Assembly: GCA_003315335.1 (NCBI GenBank)
Contig: QNRL01000003.1
Span: forward strand, 302,753 to 366,752
Length of the DNA: 64,000 bases
Reading direction: 5' to 3'
DNA from: Pseudocitrobacter faecalis
Lineage (GTDB): Bacteria > Pseudomonadota > Gammaproteobacteria > Enterobacterales > Enterobacteriaceae
How positions within the stretch are numbered: position 1 is the stretch's first letter; each line of letters opens with the position of its first letter. The notes beneath the pieces are model-generated. The model was given only the letters and a program-made list of their open reading frames with translations, ran no database searches and had not been told where the DNA came from. The translations under genes were made by a program, and so were the position numbers. Below, piece after piece: positions 49,003-59,726 of this stretch.

Positions 49003-49144
49003 AGCAGCATGCTGCCCCTATCCTAATCTTTCTTACGCGCGCAAAAACGCCGTCGCACGGCTTTAGTTGCCTTTTACGACTCGCTTCGCAAAGTGATTTA
49101 CATACGTTTCAGGATGGAATACAGCAGCGGATGAGCGGGAAAGA

Positions 49145-49169
49145 ACGGGCAGGCCAACGGCCCGCCCGT
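49145..49169 (-). terminator. Terminator of serA
   Basis: On the minus strand ACGGGC-GGGCC-GTT-GGCCT-GCCCGT forms a stem with one mismatch, followed by TCTTTCC. It begins 14 bases after the serA stop. Confidence 0.75.
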
Positions 49170-49182
49170 AGGGTGATAAAAA

Positions 49183-50415
49183 TCAGAACAGCATACGTGC
49201 GCGAACCGTACCCGGAATCGCTTTCATACTTTGCAGCGCTTTCTGCGCCACGTCTTCTTCCGCTTCAATATCGATGACCACATACCCCATCTGCGGTGTG
49301 GTTTGCAGGTACTGTGCTGCAATGTTGACGCCCTGCTCAGCGAAGATCTGGTTAATCGCGGTTAACACACCAGGACGGTTTTCATGGATGTGCAGCAGAC
49401 GACGGCCACCGTGAATCGGCAGCGACACTTCCGGGAAGTTCACCGCAGAAAGGGTTGAGCCGTTATCAGAATATTTAGCCAGTTTACCCGCCACTTCCAG
49501 GCCGATATTTTCCTGTGCTTCCTGCGTTGAGCCACCGATGTGTGGCGTCAGGATCACGTTATCAAACTCGCACAGCGGCGAGGTGAACGGGTCGCTGTTG
49601 GTCGCCGGTTCGGTTGGGAAGACGTCGATCGCCGCCCCCGCCAGGTGTTTACGCGCCAGCGCATCGCACAGCGCCGGGATATCCACAACGGTGCCGCGAG
49701 AGGCGTTAATCAGCAGTGAACCTGGCTTCATCAGCGCCAGTTCTTCTACGCCCATCATGTTTTTGGTGGAGGCGTTTTCCGGCACGTGCAGACTCACCAC
49801 GTCGCTCATATTCAACAGATCGGAAAGATGCTGAACCTGCGTCGCGTTGCCCAGCGGCAGTTTATTTTCGATGTCATAGAAGAAGACATGCATCCCCAGC
49901 GATTCCGCCAAGATGCCCAACTGCGTGCCGATATGACCGTAGCCGATAATCCCCAGCTTTTTACCGCGTGCTTCGAACGAGCCCACCGCCAGCTTATTCC
50001 ACACGCCGCGGTGTGCTTTGGCGTTCGCTTCCGGCACGCCGCGCAGCAGCAGCAGCAGTTCGCCAATCACCAACTCGGCCACGGAACGGGTGTTCGAGAA
50101 CGGTGCGTTAAAGACCGGCACGCCGCGTTTGGCAGCCGCTTTCAGATCAACCTGGTTGGTGCCGATACAGAAACACCCGACCGCCACCAGTTTTTCCGCT
50201 GCCTCAAAAATTTCTTCGGTCAGATGCGTACGGGAGCGCAGGCCAATGAAATGGGCATCACGGATAGACTCTTTCAGTTGTTCGCTGTCCAGCGCGCCTT
50301 TGTGAAATTCGATGTTGGTGTAACCTGCTGCACGAAGGCTATCCAGCGCCTTCTGATGTACGCCCTCTACCAGCAGAAATTTAATCTTCTCTTTTTCCAG
50401 TGATACCTTAGCCAT
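49183..50415 (-). CDS. serA: D-3-phosphoglycerate dehydrogenase
   Basis: A protein of 410 residues, the first step of serine synthesis and feedback-inhibited by serine. The NAD-binding GIIGYGHIGTQLG, catalytic Arg/Glu/His regions (NASRGTVVD; LTPHIGGST) and a C-terminal ACT domain (HENRPGVLTAINQIF) are present. Same length as E. coli SerA. The 260-base gap upstream contains its promoter; in E. coli Lrp and CRP act there. Confidence 0.98.
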   Translation of the reverse strand: MAKVSLEKEKIKFLLVEGVHQKALDSLRAAGYTNIEFHKGALDSEQLKESIRDAHFIGLRSRTHLTEEIFEAAEKLVAVGCFCIGTNQVDLKAAAKRGVPVFNAPFSNTRSVAELVIGELLLLLRGVPEANAKAHRGVWNKLAVGSFEARGKKLGIIGYGHIGTQLGILAESLGMHVFFYDIENKLPLGNATQVQHLSDLLNMSDVVSLHVPENASTKNMMGVEELALMKPGSLLINASRGTVVDIPALCDALARKHLAGAAIDVFPTEPATNSDPFTSPLCEFDNVILTPHIGGSTQEAQENIGLEVAGKLAKYSDNGSTLSAVNFPEVSLPIHGGRRLLHIHENRPGVLTAINQIFAEQGVNIAAQYLQTTPQMGYVVIDIEAEEDVAQKALQSMKAIPGTVRARMLF

Positions 50416-50640
50416 TTCCCCGCCCTGTCTCTGTTTTACTCATGTTGTGATGAACGAAAGTTCACCTAAGCAACATATCAAAAAAAACTATCGCGGCAAT
50501 CTAAACGTTTGCGTGTGAGTCATGCGGAAATTTCACGCAGGGCGCAATGTCAGAATAAAATGCTATGCATAAGAAATTAGATGGGATGTTAATGAAGTGG
50601 TTTTATGAAATGTGACACAAGTCACCAAAATCGGGCAGGT

Positions 50641-50670
50641 AAAAAATTTTGGGGGAATTGCGCTTCCCCC
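50641..50670 (-). terminator. Terminator of rpiA
   Basis: On the minus strand GGGGGAA-GCGCAA-TTCCCCC is followed by AAAATTTTTT; it lies just after the rpiA stop. Confidence 0.85.
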
Positions 50671-50677
50671 AGTCAGA

Positions 50678-51337
50678 TCATTTCGTGATAGTTTTCACAC
50701 CATCAGCCGTACCAATGAGTGCCACGTCAGCTCCACGGTTGGCGAACAATCCTACGGTCACCACGCCAGGAATGGCATTGATGGCGTTTTCCAGCGCGAT
50801 GGCATCAAGAATTTCCAGACCGTGTACGTCCAGAATCACGTTGCCGTTATCGGTTACGACGCCCTGACGGTATTCCGGACGACCGCCCAGCTTCACCAGT
50901 TGGCGTGCCACGCAGCTACGCGCCATCGGGATCACTTCAACCGGCAGCGGGAAATTACCCAGAATATCAACCTGCTTAGAGGCATCGGCGATGCAGATAA
51001 ATTTGTCAGCCACCGAGGCAATAATCTTTTCGCGCGTCAACGCCGCGCCACCGCCCTTGATCATCTGCATGTGGCCGTTGATTTCATCCGCACCGTCAAC
51101 GTAGATACCCAAACGGTCAACTTCATTGAGGTCAAAAACGGTGATTCCCAGGCTTTTCAGTTTCTCGGTGGAAGCATCCGAGCTGGATACCGCGCCTTCA
51201 ATCTGCCCTTTCATGGTGCCCAGCGCATCGATAAAGTGCGCGGCGGTAGAACCCGTACCCACACCGACGATGGTGCCTGGTTGTACATATTGAAGCGCCG
51301 CCCAGCCTACTGCTTTTTTCAGTTCATCCTGCGTCAT
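50678..51337 (-). CDS. rpiA: Ribose-5-phosphate isomerase A
   Basis: A protein of 219 residues that interconverts ribose 5-phosphate and ribulose 5-phosphate. It contains [16 protein letters not shown], the catalytic [19 protein letters not shown] and the acidic/lysine residues of the family. ATG 51337 ([10 protein letters not shown]) is the E. coli start; the longer frame runs into the argP promoter region. Divergent from argP. Confidence 0.98.
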   Translation of the reverse strand: MTQDELKKAVGWAALQYVQPGTIVGVGTGSTAAHFIDALGTMKGQIEGAVSSSDASTEKLKSLGITVFDLNEVDRLGIYVDGADEINGHMQMIKGGGAALTREKIIASVADKFICIADASKQVDILGNFPLPVEVIPMARSCVARQLVKLGGRPEYRQGVVTDNGNVILDVHGLEILDAIALENAINAIPGVVTVGLFANRGADVALIGTADGVKTITK

Positions 51338-51485
51338 GATTATTGCCCGTGCTGTAATGATATTTGGCGCATTATAGAACATATGCGCAGGTTGTCGCAT
51401 TGCGCCAGGCACCAATTTCGTCTGTATCTGCCTGCAATTTATGTCATAGTGCGAGATAACGATTTTAGAGGAGCCCCTCAACGCA

Positions 51486-52379
51486 ATGAAACGTCCTGAC
51501 TACAGAACATTACAGGCGCTGGATGCGGTTATTCGGGAACGCGGCTTTGAGCGCGCAGCGCAAAAGCTTTGTATCACCCAATCAGCCGTGTCGCAGAGAA
51601 TTAAACAACTGGAAAATATGTTCGGGCAACCGTTGCTGGTGCGAACCGTTCCACCACGCCCGACAGAGCAAGGGCAAAAGCTGCTGGCGCTGCTGCGTCA
51701 GGTTGAACTGCTGGAAGATGAGTGGCTGGGCGATGAACAAACGGGTTCAACGCCGCTGCTGCTGTCGCTGGCGGTCAACGCCGACAGTCTGGCAACCTGG
51801 CTGCTTCCGGCACTCGCGGATGTACTGGTCAACTCGCCTATCCGTTTGAATTTGCAGGTTGAGGATGAAACCCGTACGCAAGAGCGGTTGCGTCGCGGCG
51901 AAGTGGTTGGCGCGGTAAGTATTCAACCTCAGGCGCTACCGAGCTGCCTGGTCGATCAGTTGGGCGCGCTGGACTATCTGTTTGTCGGCTCGAAAGCCTT
52001 CGCAGAACGCTACTTCCCGAATGGCGTGACGCGTTCAGCGCTGCTCAAAGCCCCTGCCGTGGCATTTGACCATCTCGACGATATGCATCAGGCCTTCCTG
52101 CAGCAAAACTTTGATTTGCCGCCGGGCAGCGTGCCGTGTCATATCGTGAACTCCTCAGAAGCGTTTGTGCAACTCGCGCGTCAGGGCACAACCTGCTGCA
52201 TGATCCCGCATTTGCAGATTGAGAAAGAGTTGGCTTCAGGTGAGCTTATCGATTTGACGCCAGGGCTCTTCCAGCGTCGGATGCTCTACTGGCACCGCTT
52301 TGCACCGGAAAGCCGCATGATGCGTAATGTGACGGATGCGCTGCTGGCCTACGGGCGTCGGGTACTACGACAGGATTAA
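51486..52379 (+). CDS. argP: LysR-type regulator ArgP (IciA)
   Basis: A protein of 297 residues with HTH ([20 protein letters not shown]) and effector domain. It activates argO and other genes with arginine or represses them with lysine as ligand. The target argO is two genes away in this window. The neighbours rpiA and yggE are as in E. coli. Confidence 0.97.
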   Translation: MKRPDYRTLQALDAVIRERGFERAAQKLCITQSAVSQRIKQLENMFGQPLLVRTVPPRPTEQGQKLLALLRQVELLEDEWLGDEQTGSTPLLLSLAVNADSLATWLLPALADVLVNSPIRLNLQVEDETRTQERLRRGEVVGAVSIQPQALPSCLVDQLGALDYLFVGSKAFAERYFPNGVTRSALLKAPAVAFDHLDDMHQAFLQQNFDLPPGSVPCHIVNSSEAFVQLARQGTTCCMIPHLQIEKELASGELIDLTPGLFQRRMLYWHRFAPESRMMRNVTDALLAYGRRVLRQD

Positions 52380-52387
52380 AGGTAAAC

Positions 52388-52412
52388 GCCGGATGGCGCA
52401 GCGCCATCCGAC
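52388..52412. repeat. REP unit between argP and yggE
   Basis: GCCGGATGGCGCAGCGCCAT then CCGAC forms a compact palindrome in the short gap between convergent argP and yggE. It probably also acts as an mRNA 3' end. Confidence 0.85.
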
Positions 52413-52422
52413 ATATCAACAA

Positions 52423-53169
52423 TTACTGCGCTTTCGCAGGCGTTGCTGGCTGAGACTGCGCCTGAGCCGGTTGCAGCTCAAACACCACATCTACCTGGTC
52501 ACCAAACTGAATGGTTGGCTGTTCGTAAGTTTCTTCCGCTGATACCGGCGCGGCATCGGCTTTCATCATGCGAACCATCGGGCTCGGCTGATAGTTCGAC
52601 ACGTGATAACGCACGCTGTAAACCGGCCCCAGCTTGCTGTTAAAGCCAGCAGCCAGCTCTTTAGCCTGATGAATCGCATCATCAATCGCCGCTTTACGCG
52701 CTTTATCTTTATAGGCATCCGGTTGAGCCACGCCCAGCGACACGGAACGAATTTCGTTCAGGCCCGCTTTCAACGCGCCATCCAGCAGTGAATTAAGCTT
52801 ATCCAACTGACGCAGCGTCACCTCAACGGTACGCACCGCGCGATAACCTTTCAGAATGCTTTTACCATTCTGATAGTCATAATCTGGCTGAGTACGCAGA
52901 TTAGCCGAGCTGATATCTTTCTTCGCCACGCCATTCTGCTCCAGGAAGGAGAGATACTGCGCCACACGTTGATCTGCCTGCTTCTTGGCCGTCGCCGCAT
53001 CTTTTGCCGCAATATTCACTTCAATTGCCAGAGTGGCAATGTCCGGGGTCGCGTCTACGCTGGCCGTACCGGAGGTGACAATATGCGGGCCGTTAGGTAA
53101 TTCATTCGCCTGTACCGACATCGCGCTCAAACCCATTAATGCTGTCAGCGCCATCACTTTAAACTTCAC
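52423..53169 (-). CDS. yggE: SIMPL-domain periplasmic protein YggE
   Basis: A protein of 248 residues with a signal peptide (cleavage after VQA) and the SIMPL/DUF541 domain (GTASVDATPDIATLAIEV; YRAVRTVEVTLRQLDKL). It is linked in E. coli to lower oxidative stress, but the molecular function is unknown. It ends in a Gln/Ala-rich tail. Confidence 0.94.
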   Translation of the reverse strand: MKFKVMALTALMGLSAMSVQANELPNGPHIVTSGTASVDATPDIATLAIEVNIAAKDAATAKKQADQRVAQYLSFLEQNGVAKKDISSANLRTQPDYDYQNGKSILKGYRAVRTVEVTLRQLDKLNSLLDGALKAGLNEIRSVSLGVAQPDAYKDKARKAAIDDAIHQAKELAAGFNSKLGPVYSVRYHVSNYQPSPMVRMMKADAAPVSAEETYEQPTIQFGDQVDVVFELQPAQAQSQPATPAKAQ

Positions 53170-53260
53170 TGTCGTCTCTCCATGTTACGTTATCACCCGA
53201 AAATACAGGGACTCGCATCCAAGCTTAGCGCTTCAGATGTGAAAGTCCATCGGACAACGC

Positions 53261-53896
53261 TTAGTTGAACAAGGCGTGAACATGCCCAATGCCCTCTTTC
53301 GCCAGCTGGAAGGCGATAAACCACATCACCACACCGACCAGAGTATTAATAATACGCTGTGCTTTGGCGGTGCGCAGGCGTGGCGCCAGCCAGGCTGCCA
53401 GTAGCGCCAGGCCAAAGAACCAGAGGAACGAGGCGCTGACGGTGCCGAGCGCAAACCAGCGCTTAGGTTCGACATCAAGCTGGCCGCCAAGACTGCCCAG
53501 CACCACAAACGTATCGAGATAAACATGTGGATTCAGCCAGGTCACCGCCAGCATGGTGGCGATAATTTTCCAACGTCCCTGCTTCAGCACTTCGGCGCTG
53601 GCCAGTTCCAGATTGCTGCTCATGGCAGTTTTTAATGCGCCATAGCCATACCAGAGCAAAAACGCGACGCCACCCCAGGTGACTAACGCCAGCAGCCACG
53701 GCGACTGCATCAGCAGCGCGCTGCCGCCAAAAATACCTGCGCAAATGAGCAGCAGATCGCTAACGGCGCAGAGCAGCGCAATCATGATGTGGTATTGACG
53801 ACGAATGCCCTGGTTCATCACAAAAGCGTTTTGTGGCCCGAGCGGAAGGATCATGGCCGCACCAAGCGCAAGCCCTTGAAAATAGTAAGATATCAC
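53261..53896 (-). CDS. argO: Arginine exporter ArgO
   Basis: A protein of 211 residues of the LysE family with five to six membrane helices. It has the family start [20 protein letters not shown] and the [10 protein letters not shown] motif. It exports arginine and canavanine and is activated by ArgP, whose gene lies nearby. Confidence 0.97.
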   Translation of the reverse strand: MISYYFQGLALGAAMILPLGPQNAFVMNQGIRRQYHIMIALLCAVSDLLLICAGIFGGSALLMQSPWLLALVTWGGVAFLLWYGYGALKTAMSSNLELASAEVLKQGRWKIIATMLAVTWLNPHVYLDTFVVLGSLGGQLDVEPKRWFALGTVSASFLWFFGLALLAAWLAPRLRTAKAQRIINTLVGVVMWFIAFQLAKEGIGHVHALFN

Positions 53897-54034
53897 GTGG
53901 TATTATCCTGAGCGGTGTCTGTTTACGGCAGACTATAGCGCGGGATAATCATTAGCGGAAATTGATAATTTTAATCACTGATTAGGAAGGCTAATAATGG
54001 CGGAGCCATGCTCCGCCATCGGCAGGAAATGTTA

Positions 54035-54889
<855 letters not shown>

Positions 54890-55012
54890 TCAAACTCCCC
54901 GAAAATAAAAAAGTGTGAGTTGGCTCTCACGAAAAATGACTCTTTAAAGGTAAACAAAAAGCATCAAATATGCCATTTTTCAATATGATTCAGGGAATGT
55001 ATGGACGGTAAT

Positions 55013-55945
55013 TCAGATTCCGGCAGGGCGATCAACCATACGCAGGAAGCCGCTCACTAACGCGTTTCTCTGCTTAAAGACTTCTGCAATTTCGCTCACC
55101 ACCTTGCCGCTGCCAGCATTCTTCCAGGCAATTGAAAGCGGTGAAGGCTGGCGCGGATGAACAACCTCGCGGGCCACCAGCGCTCCCGATTCCACATAGG
55201 GGCGGCACATCCGTTCCGGCAGAAAACCGACCCCAAGGCCGCTTAAATGACAGGCCAGCTTAGTGCTGAGATCGGGCACTTTGATCTCTTTTTGCCCACT
55301 CAGCAACCATGCCACCCGCCGCGTCAGGGTTCGGGAGGTATCTTCGATATTAATGGCGGGATAACGCCGCAGCACATCATCCGGCAGCAGCCTGACGGGA
55401 TGAGTGGCAAGCGGATGGGTGGCCGCCACCACAAACTGCCAGCTGATATCGCCCAGCGGCAGCAATGAAATGTTATTAGAAAGCGATTCCGACCCCGTAA
55501 CGCCTATCGCCAGTTGAAAATCGTCATACAGCAGAGAGTCCCACACGCCCATATAGACCTGACGCGAAATCTGAAAACGAGTAAAAGGAAACTGTTGATG
55601 CAGCCAGGTGAGCAGGTCTGCGGTGGTTTGCGGTTGATAAAGCAGATTATTGATTACAATATTCACCTGCCGTTCAACGCCCGCGTTGATTTGCTGTAGC
55701 TCATCCGGCATGGCATCCAGCCAGTTGAGCCACTGACGGCAGTGCTCAAGCAGATGCTGCCCGGCGCGGGTGAGGCTGACGGAGCGAGTGGTGCGTAAAA
55801 AGAGTTGCGTGCCGACCTGCTCTTCGAGGGTTTTAATGCGATAGCTGATCGCTGCCGGTGTTTTATGCAGCGAGCTGGCCGCACGAGAAAAACTCTCCGT
55901 CTCAGCGACCCGAATAAACGTACGAATTGTTTCCTGATCGAGCAT
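55013..55945 (-). CDS. AllS-like LysR regulator of the oxamate locus
   Basis: A protein of 310 residues with HTH ([29 protein letters not shown]) and effector domain. It resembles E. coli AllS over the whole length, e.g. [17 protein letters not shown] and [16 protein letters not shown]. AllS activates the allantoin genes; here the only linked genes are of the oxamate branch, so the effector may be different. It overlaps the end of the AllH gene by 44 bases and is read as the last gene of the operon. The longer frame upstream of 55945 lacks family similarity. Confidence 0.87.
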   Translation of the reverse strand: MLDQETIRTFIRVAETESFSRAASSLHKTPAAISYRIKTLEEQVGTQLFLRTTRSVSLTRAGQHLLEHCRQWLNWLDAMPDELQQINAGVERQVNIVINNLLYQPQTTADLLTWLHQQFPFTRFQISRQVYMGVWDSLLYDDFQLAIGVTGSESLSNNISLLPLGDISWQFVVAATHPLATHPVRLLPDDVLRRYPAINIEDTSRTLTRRVAWLLSGQKEIKVPDLSTKLACHLSGLGVGFLPERMCRPYVESGALVAREVVHPRQPSPLSIAWKNAGSGKVVSEIAEVFKQRNALVSGFLRMVDRPAGI

Positions 55946-56744
55946 GCACTCTCCTTGATTCCCTCTGCCGCAACCCCTGTTGCGCCATCGCCATTCCCAA
56001 CAAGATGTCCGCCCCAGACGTATGCCCAACGTTCAGCAAACGCTGAACCGCAAACTGTGCGTTGCGTATAGATTGCCATCGCCGTAGCAACCTTAACACT
56101 GGCGTTGAGAACGTGCCGTGACGTGCGCTGTTAAGATAGCGACAGCTTACCGAAGTTGTGAGATGCGCGAGTTGATCCGCCGGGGGTAAAAATGGACGCT
56201 GCGGTGAGGCAAGACCTGCCGCGTGAAGTATAGCAAGCGCCCCCACCAGCATGTCGTCACCGCTTGGCGTCAGTCCGGGGCCGCTGCCAATCAACCATGA
56301 CCAGTTCGGCATTTCACCGTTTTGCCAGCGTTCCAGTTCCTGCGTAAAACGGTCAAAAATCGGCATTGCTGCCAGTGGCTGATTCAGCGCGCCGCACAAT
56401 CCACTCAAATGAGGCGAGACGTGTACGTTATCCTGCCTGAGTTCGGCCACTTCCGGCGTGAGTGAAAGCACGCGACGTGGGCGAATCAGAATACTCCCTC
56501 CCCAAAGCAAATTGCCCTGCTTGATAACTCGCGAAAGGTGAAAACAGTCTGCAAAGTGACGGGTTGAAAGCAATACCCCCACCGGGCCCATTCCTTTGCC
56601 GAAACGGAAAAGCGTTAACAGCTCGCCATCCGGGCGACAGTAGTTTATTGCCTGTGAGAAGCGGCTGTGCAACGTCCATTCGCCATCGGGTAAATGAGAT
56701 AGCCCGGAACTCGCCAGAGCATTAATGATTTTCATCAGCGGCAC
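55902..56744 (-). CDS. allH: AllH (YlbF), subunit of oxamate carbamoyltransferase
   Basis: A protein of 280 residues of the DUF2877 family, with [20 protein letters not shown] as its signature. E. coli AllH works with AllF and AllG as the oxamate transcarbamylase, which splits oxalurate with phosphate into oxamate and carbamoyl phosphate. The C-terminus has a basic, polar tail of about 20 residues that runs into the regulator gene. It follows allG by 30 bases. Confidence 0.88.
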   Translation of the reverse strand: MPLMKIINALASSGLSHLPDGEWTLHSRFSQAINYCRPDGELLTLFRFGKGMGPVGVLLSTRHFADCFHLSRVIKQGNLLWGGSILIRPRRVLSLTPEVAELRQDNVHVSPHLSGLCGALNQPLAAMPIFDRFTQELERWQNGEMPNWSWLIGSGPGLTPSGDDMLVGALAILHAAGLASPQRPFLPPADQLAHLTTSVSCRYLNSARHGTFSTPVLRLLRRWQSIRNAQFAVQRLLNVGHTSGADILLGMAMAQQGLRQRESRRVHARSGNNSYVYSGR

Positions 56745-56774
56745 TCCGGGGCGGCAGCGCCGCCCCTGTTTTTG

Positions 56775-58037
56775 TTACGCGGTGATGTGGTGCAACTCCG
56801 CCAGCGCTTCCAGCGCTTTTTCGAAGCAAAGCAGCGGTGCGCGTACGGTGCCCGCGCCAACCTGACCAATACCCGCCTCGCGGTGTGCGATACCGGTGTT
56901 AATCAGCGGCGTAATGCCCGTTTCCACGACGCGGCGAATATCCAGCCCCAGGCACGCGCCTTTAAAATCCCAGGAAGGGATCTGGAATAGCGGGTTGTGA
57001 TCAAGGTAGATCTCCGCCATTTCTTCCGACGTTTCCAGCGCCGCGCCCATGCCTCCTGCGCCAACAAAGCGGGTTACGCCCGGTGCCGCAATCATCGCCG
57101 CACCACCGATACCCAGCGTTTCAGTGATCGCACTATCACCAATATCCGGGTTTGCATCGGCCTGACTGTAACCAGTAAAGAAAAGCCCCTGCGGCGTGTT
57201 GACGGGCGCAGTGAACCAGCGATCGCCGGTACCGCTGACGCGAATACCAAATTCGCGACCATTGCGCGTCATCGCCGTCACCACCGAGCCCGCTTTAATC
57301 ACCGCCGCGGCATCCATCACCGCCTTGCTGTAAGCCATCGCCAGGTTCAGGAAGAACTGATCGGTCACGCTCAGGAATTGTAATACCTCAATCACTTCGG
57401 CTTTGGGGCGATCCAGACCCGCGATCACTGGCGACAGTGTACGCAACAGTAACGAAGAGGCGGCGATATTTCGCTGATGGAATTCATCGCCCATGGTGAT
57501 GGCTTGCGCCATCAGCGCGGTGAGATCGACGCCGTTTTCCAGTTTGCCAACCGCATCCTGAAGTACCGGGGCCAGCGTGTCGCGCATCCAGCGCAAACGT
57601 TTTTGGACATCGTCACCGTAGGCTCCAAAACGCATCACCTTGCCAATGCCTTCGTTCAGATTGCAGCAAGCGTGATTGCCATGGACTACATCTTTGACCA
57701 CCAGAACGGGCATATTTGCGGAAGTAATGCCCCCCATTGGGCCCACGGCCCCCACATGATGACAAGGGATGAACTCGACCTCACCCTGACCAAGCAAGCG
57801 CACGGCCTCTTCTTCCGAGGCAGCCCACCCCTCAAACAGTGATGCCCCAATACAGGCGCCACGCATTGGCCCGGTCATCTCTTCCCAGGCAATTGGCGGC
57901 CCGGCGTGAAGCAGTTTGCGGCCTGATGCCAGCGTCGTAACGACTTCCTTAGCGGGGCGAACAGCTACCCAATGCGGGCGGGCCGCTTTAATGCGTTCAA
58001 TGATGGCTTCGTTAGCCTGTGCAATTGATGAATACAT
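56775..58037 (-). CDS. allG: AllG (YlbE, DUF1116), subunit of oxamate carbamoyltransferase
   Basis: A protein of 420 residues of the DUF1116 family, with the segments GPMRGACIGASLFEGWA and HHVGAVGPMGGITSANMPV. It is the counterpart of E. coli YlbE. The family has no separately assigned activity; the complex with AllF and AllH is required. It lies 15 bases after allF in the same direction. Confidence 0.9.
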   Translation of the reverse strand: MYSSIAQANEAIIERIKAARPHWVAVRPAKEVVTTLASGRKLLHAGPPIAWEEMTGPMRGACIGASLFEGWAASEEEAVRLLGQGEVEFIPCHHVGAVGPMGGITSANMPVLVVKDVVHGNHACCNLNEGIGKVMRFGAYGDDVQKRLRWMRDTLAPVLQDAVGKLENGVDLTALMAQAITMGDEFHQRNIAASSLLLRTLSPVIAGLDRPKAEVIEVLQFLSVTDQFFLNLAMAYSKAVMDAAAVIKAGSVVTAMTRNGREFGIRVSGTGDRWFTAPVNTPQGLFFTGYSQADANPDIGDSAITETLGIGGAAMIAAPGVTRFVGAGGMGAALETSEEMAEIYLDHNPLFQIPSWDFKGACLGLDIRRVVETGITPLINTGIAHREAGIGQVGAGTVRAPLLCFEKALEALAELHHITA

Positions 58038-58052
58038 ATCCGTACCTCTAAC

Positions 58053-59714
58053 TTAATGTAACTGTTTGAGAAGACTGGCAAGATGCGCGTTACCACCGGC
58101 AACAGGCGCCCACTGATAGTGCACAACGGGTGTGCCGCTGCTTTGCAGATCCAGCGCGAAGCTGCGTAAACCGGCGTTAATAACCTGCACGCCATCCAGC
58201 AACGGATACTGTTTTTCTGCCGGACGACTTTCCTGATGATGCGTCAGGCTGATAGCCAGCAGAATCGCCTCTTCTAACGTCTCGACGACCGCAACGCCCG
58301 CAGCCTGGAGTTTTTCGCTTTGCGCGGCACGCCCCTGCGGATCGCCATCCGTGCCCGTCAGGGTGGCGATGGTCACCAGCGGCGCGGCACGGCGTGTGCG
58401 TACCTGTTCCAGTGTTTCAACCACCGCTCCCGCCGGGTCTTCACAGGCTCCGTAGCCGAGCACCACATCCAGCAGCAGCACGCCAACATCCGGTAGTGCG
58501 GCCAGTTTTTCGATTTCGATACTGCGGGTGGTTGGATCAATCATCGGATGCGGCCTGCCGAGGGTGTAACTGTCATCCCCCAAATCAACAATTCGATGGC
58601 CGCCAGCATCCAGCATCACGCCTTGCGCGTGGCTTTCACTCACCGGCACATTTAACCCCGCAGAGAGCAACATTGCGGCTTCCGCTGCCAGGGTTCCCCC
58701 GGCGTACAGCCCATAAATGCCTTTGCCCGCCACCTCCGGTTGAATCTGTCGCTGTTGTGCGACCCGCATGAGCAATACCGCCAGACGTGCGGCTTCCGAC
58801 AACGAGTTCGCCAGCCAGACGTTCCCTTCCCGGCGTTGTTCCGGCTTACTGCCGAGGAAGAGTGCCACGACGGGCTTCCCGACGTTCTGCATCGCGGCAA
58901 TAATTCGCGTGCGAACCTGCGGTGACGGAGGCTTGGAAACAAATGCAATCACCTGAGTGGCCTCATCAGAAGCCAGCATCTCAAGCGCGGTTAACGCGCT
59001 AATGCCGCCGACATCGGCACTTAAGTCACGCCCGCCGAGGCCAATCGCATGGCTAATGCCCTGTTGATGCAGTGCCACCTGCGAGGTGATCTCCTGAATC
59101 CCCGTGCCCGATGCGCCAATCACGCCAATCCCGCCTTTCGGCAGTACGTTTGCGAAGGCCAGCGGGCTCCCGGCTATCATCGCGGTACCACAGTCTGGGC
59201 CCATGACGATAAGTTCACGTTCACGCGCCAGGGTTTTCAGCTCCACCTCTTGCGCCAGCGGGACGTTATCGGAAAACAACATCACGTTTTTGCCTGCGAG
59301 CAGACCCTCTTTCGCCACCGAGGCGGCGTACTCTCCCGCTACCGAGACCAGCAACAAGTTGGCTTGCGGCAATTTTTGACACGCGCTTTCCCAGCGTCGG
59401 GCTTTCAGTAGTTGCTGCGAGCTACCTGAAGCATTGGCAATGGCACTAAGTTCTTTCTCCAGTTGCTCACGAATTAAATCCATAATCGCCGGTTGTTCTG
59501 TTTCAGTGCGCACCGCCACACAAATATCGTTGGGTGTGGCATCCGCGAAATCGTCATGCCAGAAACCGGTAGATTCCAGCATTGATTTATTTGCGGGCGT
59601 GCCCATCATTACCGACACTTGATCCACTTCCGGGCGTTCGCTCAGTTTGCGGGAAATAATCATCAGGCTGACGGAGTCCTGAAAACTTCCCTTTTTAATA
59701 AAGGCGTAAATCAT
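58053..59714 (-). CDS. allF: AllF (FdrA), subunit of oxamate carbamoyltransferase
   Basis: A protein of 553 residues of the FdrA family, related to succinyl-CoA synthetase. It has a Rossmann-type CoA-ligase region (GVIGASGTGIQEITSQVALH, then SHAIGLGGRDLS) and a later VLLLDVVLGYGACEDPAG region. It is full length (E. coli FdrA 555). It starts 12 bases after the transporter stop, so the four genes from transporter to AllH form one operon. Confidence 0.9.
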   Translation of the reverse strand: MIYAFIKKGSFQDSVSLMIISRKLSERPEVDQVSVMMGTPANKSMLESTGFWHDDFADATPNDICVAVRTETEQPAIMDLIREQLEKELSAIANASGSSQQLLKARRWESACQKLPQANLLLVSVAGEYAASVAKEGLLAGKNVMLFSDNVPLAQEVELKTLARERELIVMGPDCGTAMIAGSPLAFANVLPKGGIGVIGASGTGIQEITSQVALHQQGISHAIGLGGRDLSADVGGISALTALEMLASDEATQVIAFVSKPPSPQVRTRIIAAMQNVGKPVVALFLGSKPEQRREGNVWLANSLSEAARLAVLLMRVAQQRQIQPEVAGKGIYGLYAGGTLAAEAAMLLSAGLNVPVSESHAQGVMLDAGGHRIVDLGDDSYTLGRPHPMIDPTTRSIEIEKLAALPDVGVLLLDVVLGYGACEDPAGAVVETLEQVRTRRAAPLVTIATLTGTDGDPQGRAAQSEKLQAAGVAVVETLEEAILLAISLTHHQESRPAEKQYPLLDGVQVINAGLRSFALDLQSSGTPVVHYQWAPVAGGNAHLASLLKQLH

Positions 59715-59726
59715 TACCGCTACCTC

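Larger units (their letters stand above)
48640..49112. repeat. Tandem duplication of the sib/ibs unit
   Basis: The 3' part of the unit, from TAGGGGCTTTCCCGTTTTAG through CCCCTATCCTAATCTTTCTT and TTGCCTTTTACGACTCGCTT to TACATACGTTTCAG, occurs at about 48641-48771 and again at about 48985-49112 with few differences. The repeat unit is about 344 bases. The parts encoding the toxins have diverged much more. Confidence 0.85.
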
